64,000 nucleotides of DNA from Zoogloea sp041904905. Its GTDB lineage: Bacteria; Pseudomonadota; Gammaproteobacteria; Burkholderiales; Rhodocyclaceae. Positions 29,242 to 37,492 of the stretch are shown here, piece by piece. The notes beneath the pieces were generated by a model. That model was given only the letters and a program-made list of their open reading frames with translations, had not been told where the DNA came from and did not search any database. The position numbers and the translations under genes were made by a program. The stretch spans positions 1-64,000 of the forward strand of contig NZ_JAYRMI010000007.1 in NCBI RefSeq assembly GCF_041904905.1. The letters run 5' to 3'. Every line of letters starts with the position of its first letter. Within the stretch, counting starts at the first letter, position 1.

Positions 29242-29865
29242 TCAAAACCGCCACGTCCCCTCCACGATCACGGCGTCGCTCACATGTGCCCCCGTGTGCA
29301 TGTTCCAGCTTCTGGCCCAGCGGAATTCCAGTTCGGCGTTTTCGGATAGTTCGAAGCTTGGCCCGAGCCGTAGCTTGTGCACGTCGTGGCCTTTGCCGGC
29401 GTCGAGGGCGCGTTGGTGGCGGTAGCCGAGCATGAGTTCGACGGGGCCGAGGGTGTAGCGGTAGCTGGGTTCGAGGTAGTAGTAGGCGTACTTTTCGTCG
29501 CCCTGGGCGGCGTGGCCGGCGAGGGCGCGCAGGACGAGGCGGGCGTCGGGGCCGAGGGGGATGTTGTGGCGGATGCGGATGCCGGTCTTGCGTTCGATGC
29601 TGCGTTCGCCGCCCTCGTGCTCGTGGGCGCCCTCGAGCAGCAGCTCGACCATGTGCACCCAGGGGTTGTCGAGCGCGATGCCGGGCACCAGGGTGATGCC
29701 GCGGCTTGTCCAGGCGTTGTGGGCGCCGGTTTCGATTTCGTATTCGATGCCGAGCTTGGCCTTGCCGGTTTCGGGGTCGTCGGCGAGGGCCGGGGCCTGC
29801 GCCAGCAGGACGGCCAGGCCGGCGGCCCATGCCCGGGGGTGCCGTCGGGGTTGCGGGTGGGTCAT
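29242..29865 (-). CDS. Predicted outer-membrane beta-barrel protein
   Basis: The 207-residue protein has a signal peptide (hydrophobic residues about 13-27, ending PALA) and alternating aromatic/polar strands throughout (KLGIEYEIETG, YAYYYLEPSYRYTLGPVELMLGYRH broken into strands), ending in an aromatic residue, VEGTWRF, the usual barrel-assembly signal. This is a small barrel, perhaps eight strands. I cannot assign a family or cargo. The end of the gene nearly touches a BIME-like element. Confidence 0.65.
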   Translation of the reverse strand: MTHPQPRRHPRAWAAGLAVLLAQAPALADDPETGKAKLGIEYEIETGAHNAWTSRGITLVPGIALDNPWVHMVELLLEGAHEHEGGERSIERKTGIRIRHNIPLGPDARLVLRALAGHAAQGDEKYAYYYLEPSYRYTLGPVELMLGYRHQRALDAGKGHDVHKLRLGPSFELSENAELEFRWARSWNMHTGAHVSDAVIVEGTWRF

Positions 29866-29893
29866 GGGCGATGGGCCTGGGCGGGGGGTGGGC

Positions 29894-30241
29894 TCAGTGC
29901 AGCACGCGGGGCGCTTCGGCGCCGCTGTCTTCCGCCGTTTCGGGCTCTTTGTCGTCGGGGAACAGGGGCGGCCTGCCGCTGAGGAGTTCGGCGATGCGGT
30001 CGTCGGCCAGGGCGATGAGGCTGTCGTGGCTGGCTTTTGCGCTGGCGGCCAGGGCGGCTTCGGCGCGGGCCACTTCTTCGCGGCTGGCCATCATCTCGGC
30101 GTAGATGGCGTCGAGCATCTTGAGGCTTTCGGCGAGGGGACCGAGCTTTTCGGGGGGCATGGCCTTGAGGGCGAGGTAGAAGTCGATGTCTTCCTGGATC
30201 TGCTTGGCGGTGACCTGCTTCTTGCGCTTGGTCTTGGTCAT
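29894..30241 (-). CDS. Small array-region protein, paralogue of the gene at 30484
   Basis: This 115-residue, highly charged helical protein has no known family to me. It aligns with the neighbour at 30484-30870: both have a basic or polar start, then (E/A)DIDxYLALxAxP near residue 18-28, a YxE segment, an AExALAA motif and a D-rich helix. It lacks the C-terminal NSNELASLGIKKKS tail of the neighbour and ends acidic instead. GGAGG lies before the ATG. It is the outer member of a pair that lies beside array C. Confidence 0.65.
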   Translation of the reverse strand: MTKTKRKKQVTAKQIQEDIDFYLALKAMPPEKLGPLAESLKMLDAIYAEMMASREEVARAEAALAASAKASHDSLIALADDRIAELLSGRPPLFPDDKEPETAEDSGAEAPRVLH

Positions 30242-30407
30242 GGGGCCTCCAGTGAGGGTGTGGTGTGCGGGTGCCAGTGCTGCGCCCCAATACTAGGCCG
30301 GAGACTTGCGCCGCGTAAAGAACGCTGTCGTATCGGGGGCTGGGATGCGGTGGTTGCCGGCGGCGGATGCCAGCCCTGGGGTTGGCGGTTCGGGGCGGTG
30401 GGCGGGC

Positions 30408-30439
30408 AAAAAAAACGGCGGCGTTCTGGCTGCCGCCGT
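30408..30439 (-). terminator. Rho-independent terminator of the gene at 30484
   Basis: On the minus strand a GC-rich stem (ACGGCGGC paired with GCCGCCGT) around a nine-base loop is followed by eight T residues, 44 bases after the stop of the 128-residue protein gene. It separates that gene from its paralogue, so the two are transcribed independently. Confidence 0.88.
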
Positions 30440-30483
30440 CAAACAGCCCACTTGCCGCGGGCGAGGAGTAAACGGCGGGTGGG

Positions 30484-30870
30484 TCAGCCGGCGTCGGGCG
30501 TGGTGGCGCTCTTGCGGACGGGGCTGGCGTGCCGGGCGTGATCGGATTTCTTCTTGATGCCCAGGGAGGCCAGCTCGTTGGAGTTGAGGCCGTAGATGAC
30601 GCGGATTTCGTTCTTGGCGCCGATCATGACGTTGCGCAGGGCGCGGCGGGCGTCCATCACGGCGTCGCGGGCGGCGGCCAGGGCGTTCTCGGCCAGCACC
30701 ACGTCTTCTTCGGCGCTGCGCAGCTCGTTGTAGGCGGCGTCGGCGGCGGCAATGCTGTGCTCGGCGTTGTGGGGGGTGTAGCCGGGGATGGCCCGCAGGG
30801 CAAGATAAGCGTCGATGTCGGCTTCGGCCTGGGCGCTGGAAACTTCGGTATCGGGTTTGATGTTCAGCAT
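30484..30870 (-). CDS. Small protein encoded beside palindrome array C
   Basis: A 128-residue, helical and charged protein that I cannot name. Its start MLNIKPDTEVSS is followed by DIDAYLALRAIP, a coiled-coil-like AEDVVLAENALAAARDAV region (written here only in part) and a basic tail with NSNELASLGIKKKSDHAR. The G-x-(N/D)S-x-E-n-G-n-KS pattern of the tail looks like a conserved nucleic-acid-contacting or interaction motif, but this is impression only. A strong AAGGAGA site and a plausible promoter precede it; array C begins about 160 bases upstream. The neighbour at 29894 is a paralogue. Confidence 0.7.
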   Translation of the reverse strand: MLNIKPDTEVSSAQAEADIDAYLALRAIPGYTPHNAEHSIAAADAAYNELRSAEEDVVLAENALAAARDAVMDARRALRNVMIGAKNEIRVIYGLNSNELASLGIKKKSDHARHASPVRKSATTPDAG

Positions 30871-30920
30871 GGCATCTCCTTCAGTGAGGGGGTTATCTGC
30901 AGTCGATTCCTCTTTGCATA

Positions 30921-30949
30921 ATACTAATAGATAGCCACCCGACATGCAA
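30921..30949 (-). promoter_or_regulatory. Candidate sigma-70 promoter for the gene at 30484
   Basis: On the minus strand TTGCAT (-35) and TAGTAT (-10) are separated by 17 bases, about 50 bases before the start codon, in a locally AT-rich patch of otherwise GC-rich DNA. It lies between array C and the gene. Confidence 0.45.
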
Positions 30950-31030
30950 ATATGAATTCGAGGGTCGCCCGGCGGCCCCCGGGGATCGACCTCGGGTGGC
31001 AGATCGCAGCGTGCCCCTGGCGAAGAAGAC

Positions 31031-31290
31031 TTCGCCGGCGCCGAACCGAGTTTGGTGCCGGCGAACTGAGTTTGGCGCCGCCAAACAGCGTTCGGTGACG
31101 CCAAACTTGCTTTGGCGACGGCGAAAGACAGTTTGGCGAGCCCTGAACGTTGTTTGGCGGCGCCAAAGTGTGTTCATCGCGCGCCAAACTGAGTTTGGCG
31201 ACGGCTGAAGACTGTTCTGTGACGAAAATCGTTCTTTGGCGGCGCAGATCGAGCTTATCTGCTGCAGAAGATCGTTTTTTTGTGCGCGAA
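31031..31290. repeat. Array C: about 13 palindromic units on a 20/21-base period
   Basis: Units of 14-16 bases begin at 31031, 31051, 31071, 31091, 31111, 31132, 31153, 31173, 31194, 31215, 31235, 31255 and about 31275. The consensus is TTTGGCGCCGCCAAA; the unit at 31071 is close to perfect and those at the right end are worn. The spacing mixes 20 and 21 bases, which breaks any reading frame but keeps helical phase. It fills the gap between the small gene at 30484 (its 5' side) and the dehydrogenase at 31381 (its 3' side). The motif differs from arrays A and B although the plan is the same. The other bases of this gap (30950-31030 and 31291-31380) show nothing I can name. Confidence 0.88.
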
Positions 31291-31380
31291 GGCGTTTTTC
31301 TTTCAAAAAAAGGCCTTCAAGCGTGCATTGGGGGGGCGCGGCGGCCGCGCCCCGCCGCCCCCCGCCCGCCCGCTGCGGGC

Positions 31381-32334
31381 CTAGGCCACCCGATTGACCG
31401 GGGTGCCGCGGGCGAAGGCTTCGATGTTGTCGATGAGCTGGTCGGCGAGGGCCTGCATGGCTTCGCGGCTGGACCAGGCGACGTGGGGGGTGAGGATGAA
31501 GTTGCCGGCTTGCAGCAGGTCGGGGGCGAGGAGGGGGTTATCCACCGGGGGCTCGGCGGAGAGCACGTCGAAGCCGGCGCCGCCGATGCGGCGGGCACGC
31601 AGGGCGTCGGCCAGGGCCTGCTCGTCCACCAGCCCGCCCCGGGCGGTGTTGATGAGCAGCGCGGTGGGTTTCATGGCGGCCAGCTCGGGGGCGCCGATGA
31701 AGTGGCGGGTGGCCTCGGTGAGGGGGCAGTGCAGGCTGATGACGTCGGCCTCGCGGATGAGCCGCTCGAAGGGCAGGTAGCCGCTCCGGCAGGTGTCGGC
31801 GCCCTTGTGCTCGCCGAACGCCACCTGCATGCCGAAGGCGGCGGCGATGCGGGCCACGCCCTGCCCCAGGGTGCCGCCGCCGAAGATGCCAAGGGTCTGG
31901 CCGGCGAGATCGCGGATGGGGTAGTCGAAGTAACAGAATTGCGCGCTCTGCTGCCAGCGCCCGGCGGCCACCGAGCGGTGGAAGGGCCCGATCTGCCGGG
32001 CCAGCGCCAGGAGCAGCGCGAACACGTGCTCGGGCACCGTCTCGCGGGCGTAGCCGCGCACATTGGAGACGACGATGCCCCTCGCCCGGCAGGCGTCCAG
32101 ATCGACGTTGTTGTAGCCGGTGGCGGCGATGGCAATCATCCGCAGCGCCGGCAGCCCGGCCAGGATGTCGGCGGTGATGAGGCGCTTGTTGACCACCGCG
32201 ACGGTGGCCCCGGCCAGCCGCTCGGCCACCTGGGCCTGGGAGGTGGCTTCGTGTTCGGCCCAGCTGTGTTCAAAGGCGGGGCGACGCAGGCTGGCGACGA
32301 GGGCGCCGGCTTCGAGATTGACGATGTGGTGCAT
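31381..32334 (-). CDS. D-2-hydroxyacid dehydrogenase
   Basis: The 317-residue enzyme belongs to the D-isomer-specific 2-hydroxyacid dehydrogenase family. Visible are the NAD-binding LGIFGGGTLGQGVA, the catalytic arginine in INTARGGLVDE, and the Glu/His pair (SAEPP and LTPHVAW). Its N-terminal half, ending ATGYNNVDLDACRARGI, resembles glycerate/hydroxypyruvate reductases. Typical use is glyoxylate or hydroxypyruvate reduction; the actual substrate is uncertain. It lies downstream of cobO on the same strand across a 217-base gap with no recognisable content, so it may be separately transcribed. Confidence 0.88.
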   Translation of the reverse strand: MHHIVNLEAGALVASLRRPAFEHSWAEHEATSQAQVAERLAGATVAVVNKRLITADILAGLPALRMIAIAATGYNNVDLDACRARGIVVSNVRGYARETVPEHVFALLLALARQIGPFHRSVAAGRWQQSAQFCYFDYPIRDLAGQTLGIFGGGTLGQGVARIAAAFGMQVAFGEHKGADTCRSGYLPFERLIREADVISLHCPLTEATRHFIGAPELAAMKPTALLINTARGGLVDEQALADALRARRIGGAGFDVLSAEPPVDNPLLAPDLLQAGNFILTPHVAWSSREAMQALADQLIDNIEAFARGTPVNRVA

Positions 32335-32551
32335 GGCGGGCGAAGTGGGATCGGCAAAGCCGCCAGCTTACCCCGGGGCCGGTGGGGCGCAAGCGGCGGG
32401 TCTGCCACAAGGCGGGGGCGGCCGCCGGCTGGCCTGCGGGGGCGTGGGTTGCCGATGGGCCCGGCCTGCGCCGCTGCGCCCGGGGTGGGCCGGGATGGGC
32501 GACGGGGGCGCCGATCCGGGGGGCGGGCTGGCCGGGGGTCCGGCCGGTTTC

Positions 32552-33163
32552 TCAGAACTCCACACCCGGCTGGGCGGCGATGCCGGCCTTGAAGGCGTGT
32601 TTGGTGGCGCCCATGTCGGTGACGGTGTCGGCCACGTCGATGAGCGCGTCGGGGGCGGCGCGGCCGGTGACGACGACGTGTTGGTGGGCGGGGCGGGCCT
32701 GGATGTCGGCGATGACTTCGGCCAGGTCGAGGTAGGCGTACTTGAGCACGATGTTGAGCTCGTCGAGGATGACGATGCCGACGGACGGGTCGCGCAGGAA
32801 GGCGCGGGCCTGGGCCCAGCCTTCCTGGGCGCTGGCGATGTCGGCGGCGCGGTTCTGGGTGTCCCAGGTGAAGCCGTCGCCCATGACGTGCCAGCTCACG
32901 CCGGGCTGGCGGCGGAAGAAGGCTTCTTCGCCGGTGTCGGAGCGGCCTTTGACGAACTGCACCACGCCGGCCGAGAGGCCGTGGCCCAGGGCGCGGGCGA
33001 GCACGCCGAAGGCGGCGCTGGATTTGCCCTTGCCGTTGCCGGTGTTCACCAGCAGCACGCCGCGCTTGTCGGTGGCGGCGGCGATGGCGGCGTCCACGAC
33101 GGCCTTCTTGCGTTCCATGCGGGCCTTGTGGCGGGTGTCGAGGGTGGAGTCGGTGTCGGTCAT
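32552..33163 (-). CDS. cobO: Corrinoid adenosyltransferase CobO/BtuR
   Basis: A 203-residue ATP:cob(I)alamin adenosyltransferase of the CobA/CobO/BtuR type. Motifs include the P-loop VNTGNGKGKSSAAFGV, QFVKGRSDTGEE and LDELNIVLKYAYL. It adds the 5'-deoxyadenosyl group to reduced corrinoids, needed for both salvage and de novo routes. It lies downstream of btuD on the same strand, so probably belongs to the first riboswitch-controlled B12 operon. Confidence 0.94.
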   Translation of the reverse strand: MTDTDSTLDTRHKARMERKKAVVDAAIAAATDKRGVLLVNTGNGKGKSSAAFGVLARALGHGLSAGVVQFVKGRSDTGEEAFFRRQPGVSWHVMGDGFTWDTQNRAADIASAQEGWAQARAFLRDPSVGIVILDELNIVLKYAYLDLAEVIADIQARPAHQHVVVTGRAAPDALIDVADTVTDMGATKHAFKAGIAAQPGVEF

Positions 33164-33195
33164 GGGGTTCTCTCTATGGGGTTTTGTGGGTTTCT

Positions 33196-33262
33196 GCAGG
33201 TCGGACTTCAGTCCGACAAACCCTGCCCGATCGACCCGCGATGTCGGACTGACGTCCAACCT
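33196..33262. repeat. Pair of GTCGGACT-type palindromes between btuD and cobO
   Basis: Two short palindromes (GTCGGACTTCAGTCCGAC, then GTCGGACTGACGTCCAAC) lie in the 113-base gap between cobO and btuD. They resemble the element after the KAP gene at 5032-5065 and form a second REP-like family in this window. They might weaken transcription into cobO. Confidence 0.65.
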
Positions 33263-33276
33263 ACGGGGCGAGCTTG

Positions 33277-34059
33277 TCATTCGGGCACGAACAGGGTGTC
33301 GTCGCCGTCCGCCACGGCGCGCAGGGGGTGGCCGAAGGCGGCGGAGAGGCGGTCGACGGTGAGCACCTGGGCGGCGGGGCCGATGGCGTGGCCGCCTGCG
33401 CCATCCAGCAGCAGCACATGGCTGGCGTAGCGGGCGGCGAGGTTGATGTCGTGGAGCACCATGGCCACCCCGGCGCCGTGGGCGGCAAGCTGGCGGAAGT
33501 GGTCGAGCACCGCCACCTGGTGGTGCAGGTCGAGGTGGGCCAGGGGTTCGTCGAGCAGGTAGAGCCGGGGTTGCTGCACCAGCAGGGCGGCAATGGCGAG
33601 GCGCTGGCGTTCGCCGCCGGAGAGGGTGGGCACCTGACGCTCGGCAAAGCCGGCGAGGCCCATGGTGTCGAGGGCGGCCAGGGCCATGGCTTCGTCCTCC
33701 TCGCCCTCCCAATCCCAGCGGCCCAGGTAGGGGTGGCGGCCGACGAGGGCGGTCTCGAGCACGGTGGCGCTGAAGTAGTCGGGCTGGCTCTGGGCGAGCA
33801 GGCCGCGCAGGCAGGCTTCGTGGCCGCGGGGCCAGTCGGCGTAGGGCTTGCCGGACAGCAGCACGCTGCCGGCGGCGGGCGGGCGCAGGCCGGCGAGGGT
33901 GTGCAGCAGGGTGCTCTTGCCGGCGCCGTTGCGGCCAAGGATGACCAGGGTGTGGCCGGGCTGGAGGGTGAAATCCAGATCGCGGCACACGCGGTGGCGG
34001 CCGACTTCGACCGCCAGGGCGTCGGCGCCGAGCGCCGGGGGACGGGCGTCCATCTTCAT
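33277..34059 (-). CDS. btuD: Cobalamin/iron-siderophore ABC transporter ATP-binding protein
   Basis: A 260-residue ATPase with Walker A GRNGAGKST, signature LSGGERQRLAIAAL and Walker B LYLLDEPLAHLDL, of the FepC/BtuD type that pairs with FecCD permeases. The start ATG (34059) overlaps the btuC stop by ATGA. Gene context with btuB, btuC, cobO and a cobalamin riboswitch upstream makes B12 the likely substrate. Confidence 0.88.
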   Translation of the reverse strand: MKMDARPPALGADALAVEVGRHRVCRDLDFTLQPGHTLVILGRNGAGKSTLLHTLAGLRPPAAGSVLLSGKPYADWPRGHEACLRGLLAQSQPDYFSATVLETALVGRHPYLGRWDWEGEEDEAMALAALDTMGLAGFAERQVPTLSGGERQRLAIAALLVQQPRLYLLDEPLAHLDLHHQVAVLDHFRQLAAHGAGVAMVLHDINLAARYASHVLLLDGAGGHAIGPAAQVLTVDRLSAAFGHPLRAVADGDDTLFVPE

Positions 34060-35102
34060 CGGGGGTGCCTCGCCAGCAGGAACAGGAACACCGGCACGCC
34101 GAACAGGGCGGTGAGCACGCCCACCGGGAGCTGGATGGGCGCGACCACGGTGCGGGCGGCGGTGTCGGCGACGGTGAGCAGCACGCCGCCGGCCAGGGTG
34201 GCGGCGGGCAGCAGCAGGCGCTGGTCGTTGCCGATGGCCAGGCGCACGAGGTGGGGCACGATCAGCCCCACGAAGCCCACCGAGCCGACGGTGGTGACGG
34301 CGACGCCGGTGAGCAGCGCGCCCAGGCCATACACCAGCCCGCGCAGGCGGCCGACGCGCACGCCCAGGGCGCGGGCGGTGATCTCGCCGCGGGAGAGGAG
34401 GTTGAGTTCCCGCGCGAAGGGGAGCACGGCCAAGAGGCCCAGGCCCAGCACGGCGAAGGCGGGCCACGGCTGGGTGACGCTGCTGGCGTCGCCCATCAGC
34501 CAGAACAGCATGCCCTTGACGCGGCCTTCGGGCGCCAGCGAGAGCATGAGCGCCACCGCCGCGCCGCAGCCGGCGGCCACGATGACGCCGGTGAGGAGGA
34601 GCCGGGTCTGGGTCCAGGAGCCGTCGCCGTGGGCGAGGCCGAACACCAGCAGGGTGGCGGCCAGGGCCCCGACGAAGGCGCCGGTGTCGATCCAGCCGGC
34701 GGTGGCGCCGGCGAGGATGGCCCCCAGGGCGCCCACCGCCGCGCCGCCGGAGATGCCCAGCACGTAGGGGTCGGCCAGGGGGTTGCGCAGGAGCACCTGC
34801 ATCAGCGCGCCGGCCAGGGTGAGCAGGCCGCCGCAGGCGAAGGCGGCCACCGCGCGGGGCAGGCGCAGGGTGCGCACGATGTCGGCCTCCATGCTGCCGC
34901 CGCTGCCGGTGAGGGCGGCCAGCAGATCGGCGCCGGAGACGGCGAGCGCGCCGGCCGAGAGCGCCCAGGCGAAGGCGCCCAGGGCGGCCACGGCGAGGCC
35001 GGCGAGCACCAGGAAGGCGCGCTGCCGCCCGCGCCGGCCGGCACCGGGCCGGGCCGTCGGTGGGGCGGCGCTGCGGGGGGCGAGGTGAAGCTCGGCGGTC
35101 AT
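34056..35102 (-). CDS. btuC: Cobalamin ABC transporter permease BtuC (FecCD family)
   Basis: The 348-residue protein has about ten membrane segments and the FecCD hallmarks: LRLPRAVAAFACGGLLTLAG (just the family's RLPR region), NPLADPYVLGISGGAAVGA, and GFVGLIVPHLVRLA. It moves corrinoids across the inner membrane with BtuD. The periplasmic binding protein BtuF is not in this window. The upstream btuB gene ends 105 bases away; the gap holds a GC-rich hairpin but no T-run. Confidence 0.88.
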   Translation of the reverse strand: MTAELHLAPRSAAPPTARPGAGRRGRQRAFLVLAGLAVAALGAFAWALSAGALAVSGADLLAALTGSGGSMEADIVRTLRLPRAVAAFACGGLLTLAGALMQVLLRNPLADPYVLGISGGAAVGALGAILAGATAGWIDTGAFVGALAATLLVFGLAHGDGSWTQTRLLLTGVIVAAGCGAAVALMLSLAPEGRVKGMLFWLMGDASSVTQPWPAFAVLGLGLLAVLPFARELNLLSRGEITARALGVRVGRLRGLVYGLGALLTGVAVTTVGSVGFVGLIVPHLVRLAIGNDQRLLLPAATLAGGVLLTVADTAARTVVAPIQLPVGVLTALFGVPVFLFLLARHPR

Positions 35103-35207
35103 GCGGGACGGGGCGCCCGGGGGCGGCGGGGGTGTGGGGTCCTGGGTTGGCGGCGGGCGGGCCGGGCGCTGCCCCGGCCCGCTGCCGCCGGCGGTTGCGG
35201 TTGCGGT

Positions 35208-37064
35208 TTACCTCGGGGCGTAGCGTACGCCGAAGAAGACGTTGGCGCCGGGGGTGTTGTAGCCGTAGGCGGTCTCGTACTGCTTGTCGAGGAGGTTGTT
35301 GGCCCGGCCTTCGACGCTCCATTCGGGCGTGACGGCGTACTTCACGAAGGCGTTGAGGAGGCCGTAGCCGCCCAGCCGGTCGCGCTCGGTGGCGGTGGCG
35401 AGGGCGGTGGTGCTGAAGCTGACCGCGTCGTAGCGGCCGCCCACGCCTTGCAGCTCGACCCCGGCGGTGAGGCGCTCGACGCTGCGGCTGACCCGGACGT
35501 GGCCGCTGTGCCGGGCGCGGCGGGGCAGGCTGGCGCCGGAGTCGCGATCCTTGGCGTCGAGGAAGTCCACCCCGGCTTCCAGATCGAAGCCGGCGAGGCG
35601 GGTGCCGCCGGCCAGGGACAGGCCCTGGAGCTGGGCTTCGCGCACGTTGGCGGGGCGCGACAGGCCGGTGCCGGGGTTGCGGAAGGTGACGATCATGTCG
35701 TCCACCCGGTTGCGGAAGACGGTGAGGCTGGCGAAGCTGCCGCGCTGCTCCCACAGCAGGCCGACTTCCTTGTTGTAGGCGTTCTCGGGGCGCAGGCTGG
35801 CGTTGCCGAAGCCGGGGTAGTACAGCTCGTTGAAGGTGGGCGCCCGGAAGGCCGAGCCGATGCTGCCGGTGAGGCGCAGGCTGGGGGCGAGCTGGTAGCC
35901 GTAGCCGGCGTAGCCGGTGGTCTTGCCGCCGTACTGGCTGTTGTCGTCGTGGCGGGCGTTGAGCTGGAGGCGGTGGGCGCCCAGGCCGGCGGTCCAGCCC
36001 AGGAGGGCCGAGTTGACGGTGCGCCCGCCGTCGAAGGCGCCTTCGCTGAGCACCTTTTGGTGGAGGTTTTCGTAGGCGGCCATCAGGGTGCCGAGGGGCA
36101 GGCGGATGTCGTGCTGCCAGGCGAGCTGATCCTGGGTGGTGCGGATGGTGGAGCCGGCGGGCTTGCTGCGGGTGAAGCCTTCGTAGCTGTCCACCGACTG
36201 GCCGAAGCGCAGGGTGCTCGTCCAGCCGTCGGTGAGGCGGTTGCGGCTGAAGAGGCTCCAGATGCGCTGGGCCGAGTTGTTGTAGTTGTTGAAGTTGGCG
36301 TCGCCGTCGTAGAAGTTGCGGCCTTCGGTGGCGAGGACGGTGGCGCCCAGGGTGTGGCCGTCGGCGAGGCGGTAGTCGAGCTTGCCGGAGAGGCTGGCGT
36401 TGCGGTAGGGGTCGCGGTCGGGGTTGTAGGTGCTGCCGGCCTTGGCCATCTTGGCGCTGAGGCTGTCGGTCTCGGTGTAGCCGCCGCGCAGGGCGTAGCT
36501 GAGGCGCTCGGTGCCGCCCGCCACGCCGGCGGCGACTTCCCGCGCGCCGTAGCTGCCGGCGCCGGCGAAGGCGTCGATGCGCGGGGCGCCTTCGCCCTTG
36601 CGGGTGAAGATCTGGATCACGCCGCTCATGGCGTCGGCGCCGTAGAGGGCGGAGGCCGGGCCGCGGACGATCTCGATGCGGTCGATCTGCGACAGGGGGA
36701 TGTCCTGCCAGCTGGCGGTGCCGGTGGTGGCGGAGCCGACGCGCATGCCGTCCACCAGCAGGATGGTGTGGTTGCCGTTGCCGCCGCGCATGAAGACGGA
36801 GGTGCTCTTGCCCGGGCCGCCGTTGCTGGCGATCTGGATGCCGGGCTGGCGGGAGAGGAGTTCGGGCAGGCTGAAGCTGGCGCCGGATTGTTCGATGCGG
36901 GCGCGGTCGATCACGGTGACGTCGGCGAGGGCTTCGTCGGCGCGCTGGGCCTGACGGGAGGCGGTGACGACGACGAGGGGCTGATCGCCGTCGGCGGCGT
37001 GGCCGGCAAGGGGAAAGGCGGTGGCCACGGCGAGGGCGGCGAGGGTGGGGCGGATGAAGGTCAT
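35208..37064 (-). CDS. btuB: TonB-dependent vitamin B12 receptor BtuB
   Basis: The 618-residue outer-membrane receptor has a signal peptide (ending GHA), a TonB box region LVVVTASR, a plug domain (FSLPELLSRQPGI, GPASALYGADAMSGVIQIFT in part) and a beta-barrel ending in VFFGVRYAPR. BtuB receptors are about 600 residues. A cobalamin riboswitch lies in its leader (37195-37388), which supports the substrate directly. It starts an operon with btuC, btuD and probably cobO. Confidence 0.92.
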   Translation of the reverse strand: MTFIRPTLAALAVATAFPLAGHAADGDQPLVVVTASRQAQRADEALADVTVIDRARIEQSGASFSLPELLSRQPGIQIASNGGPGKSTSVFMRGGNGNHTILLVDGMRVGSATTGTASWQDIPLSQIDRIEIVRGPASALYGADAMSGVIQIFTRKGEGAPRIDAFAGAGSYGAREVAAGVAGGTERLSYALRGGYTETDSLSAKMAKAGSTYNPDRDPYRNASLSGKLDYRLADGHTLGATVLATEGRNFYDGDANFNNYNNSAQRIWSLFSRNRLTDGWTSTLRFGQSVDSYEGFTRSKPAGSTIRTTQDQLAWQHDIRLPLGTLMAAYENLHQKVLSEGAFDGGRTVNSALLGWTAGLGAHRLQLNARHDDNSQYGGKTTGYAGYGYQLAPSLRLTGSIGSAFRAPTFNELYYPGFGNASLRPENAYNKEVGLLWEQRGSFASLTVFRNRVDDMIVTFRNPGTGLSRPANVREAQLQGLSLAGGTRLAGFDLEAGVDFLDAKDRDSGASLPRRARHSGHVRVSRSVERLTAGVELQGVGGRYDAVSFSTTALATATERDRLGGYGLLNAFVKYAVTPEWSVEGRANNLLDKQYETAYGYNTPGANVFFGVRYAPR

Positions 37065-37194
37065 GGAGGTCTCCCGAACCGGGCGGCGTCCCCGCCAACC
37101 CGGTGGTTTGCTGGTGGAAGCACCGGGGGTGGCAGGCCGGGGACGGCGTGGGCCGTCCGGCGTGCGCCACCGCCCCGTGGCACTTCCGCGTGGG

Positions 37195-37388
37195 GCGACC
37201 GAGGCCGGTATCCGGGCTCGCAGTGGGGCGGGGCCGATGTAACCGGCTCCGCCGCGGCGCGTCGCCTTCCCAGGCCGAAGGGCCCAGTGGCGCAGTGACG
37301 CGTCGTGTTCCTGCTTACCGTTGCGGGGGCAGCACAGGCTTTGCGGCTTTTGCGAGCAGCGCGCGCACCTGTTTCCCGTTTAACCCCC
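37195..37388 (-). promoter_or_regulatory. Cobalamin riboswitch in the btuB leader
   Basis: On the minus strand the leader contains, in order, the conserved ACGGGAAACAGGTG, the core GCTGCCCCCGCAACGGTAA, a GCCACTG stretch, and the B12 box GAGCCCGGATACCGGCC. A hairpin around GGAAGTGCCACGGGG follows and can act as expression platform, about 130 bases before the btuB ATG. B12 binding should reduce expression of the uptake operon. The remaining leader (37065-37194 and 37389-37492) shows no other feature. Confidence 0.95.
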
Positions 37389-37492
37389 GGGCCTGCCGGC
37401 CCGGGCGCACCTTGGTCGCGTTGATCGGCCGGCGGGGGTGCCGCCGGTCGAGGGTTCTTGCTGGTGTTGAAGCTGGGTTGAGGCGCGGCGAC

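Noticed and set aside
34065..37298. A 1077-codon plus-strand frame antisense to btuC and btuB
   Set aside because: No family motifs and complete overlap with well-supported transporter genes and part of a riboswitch.
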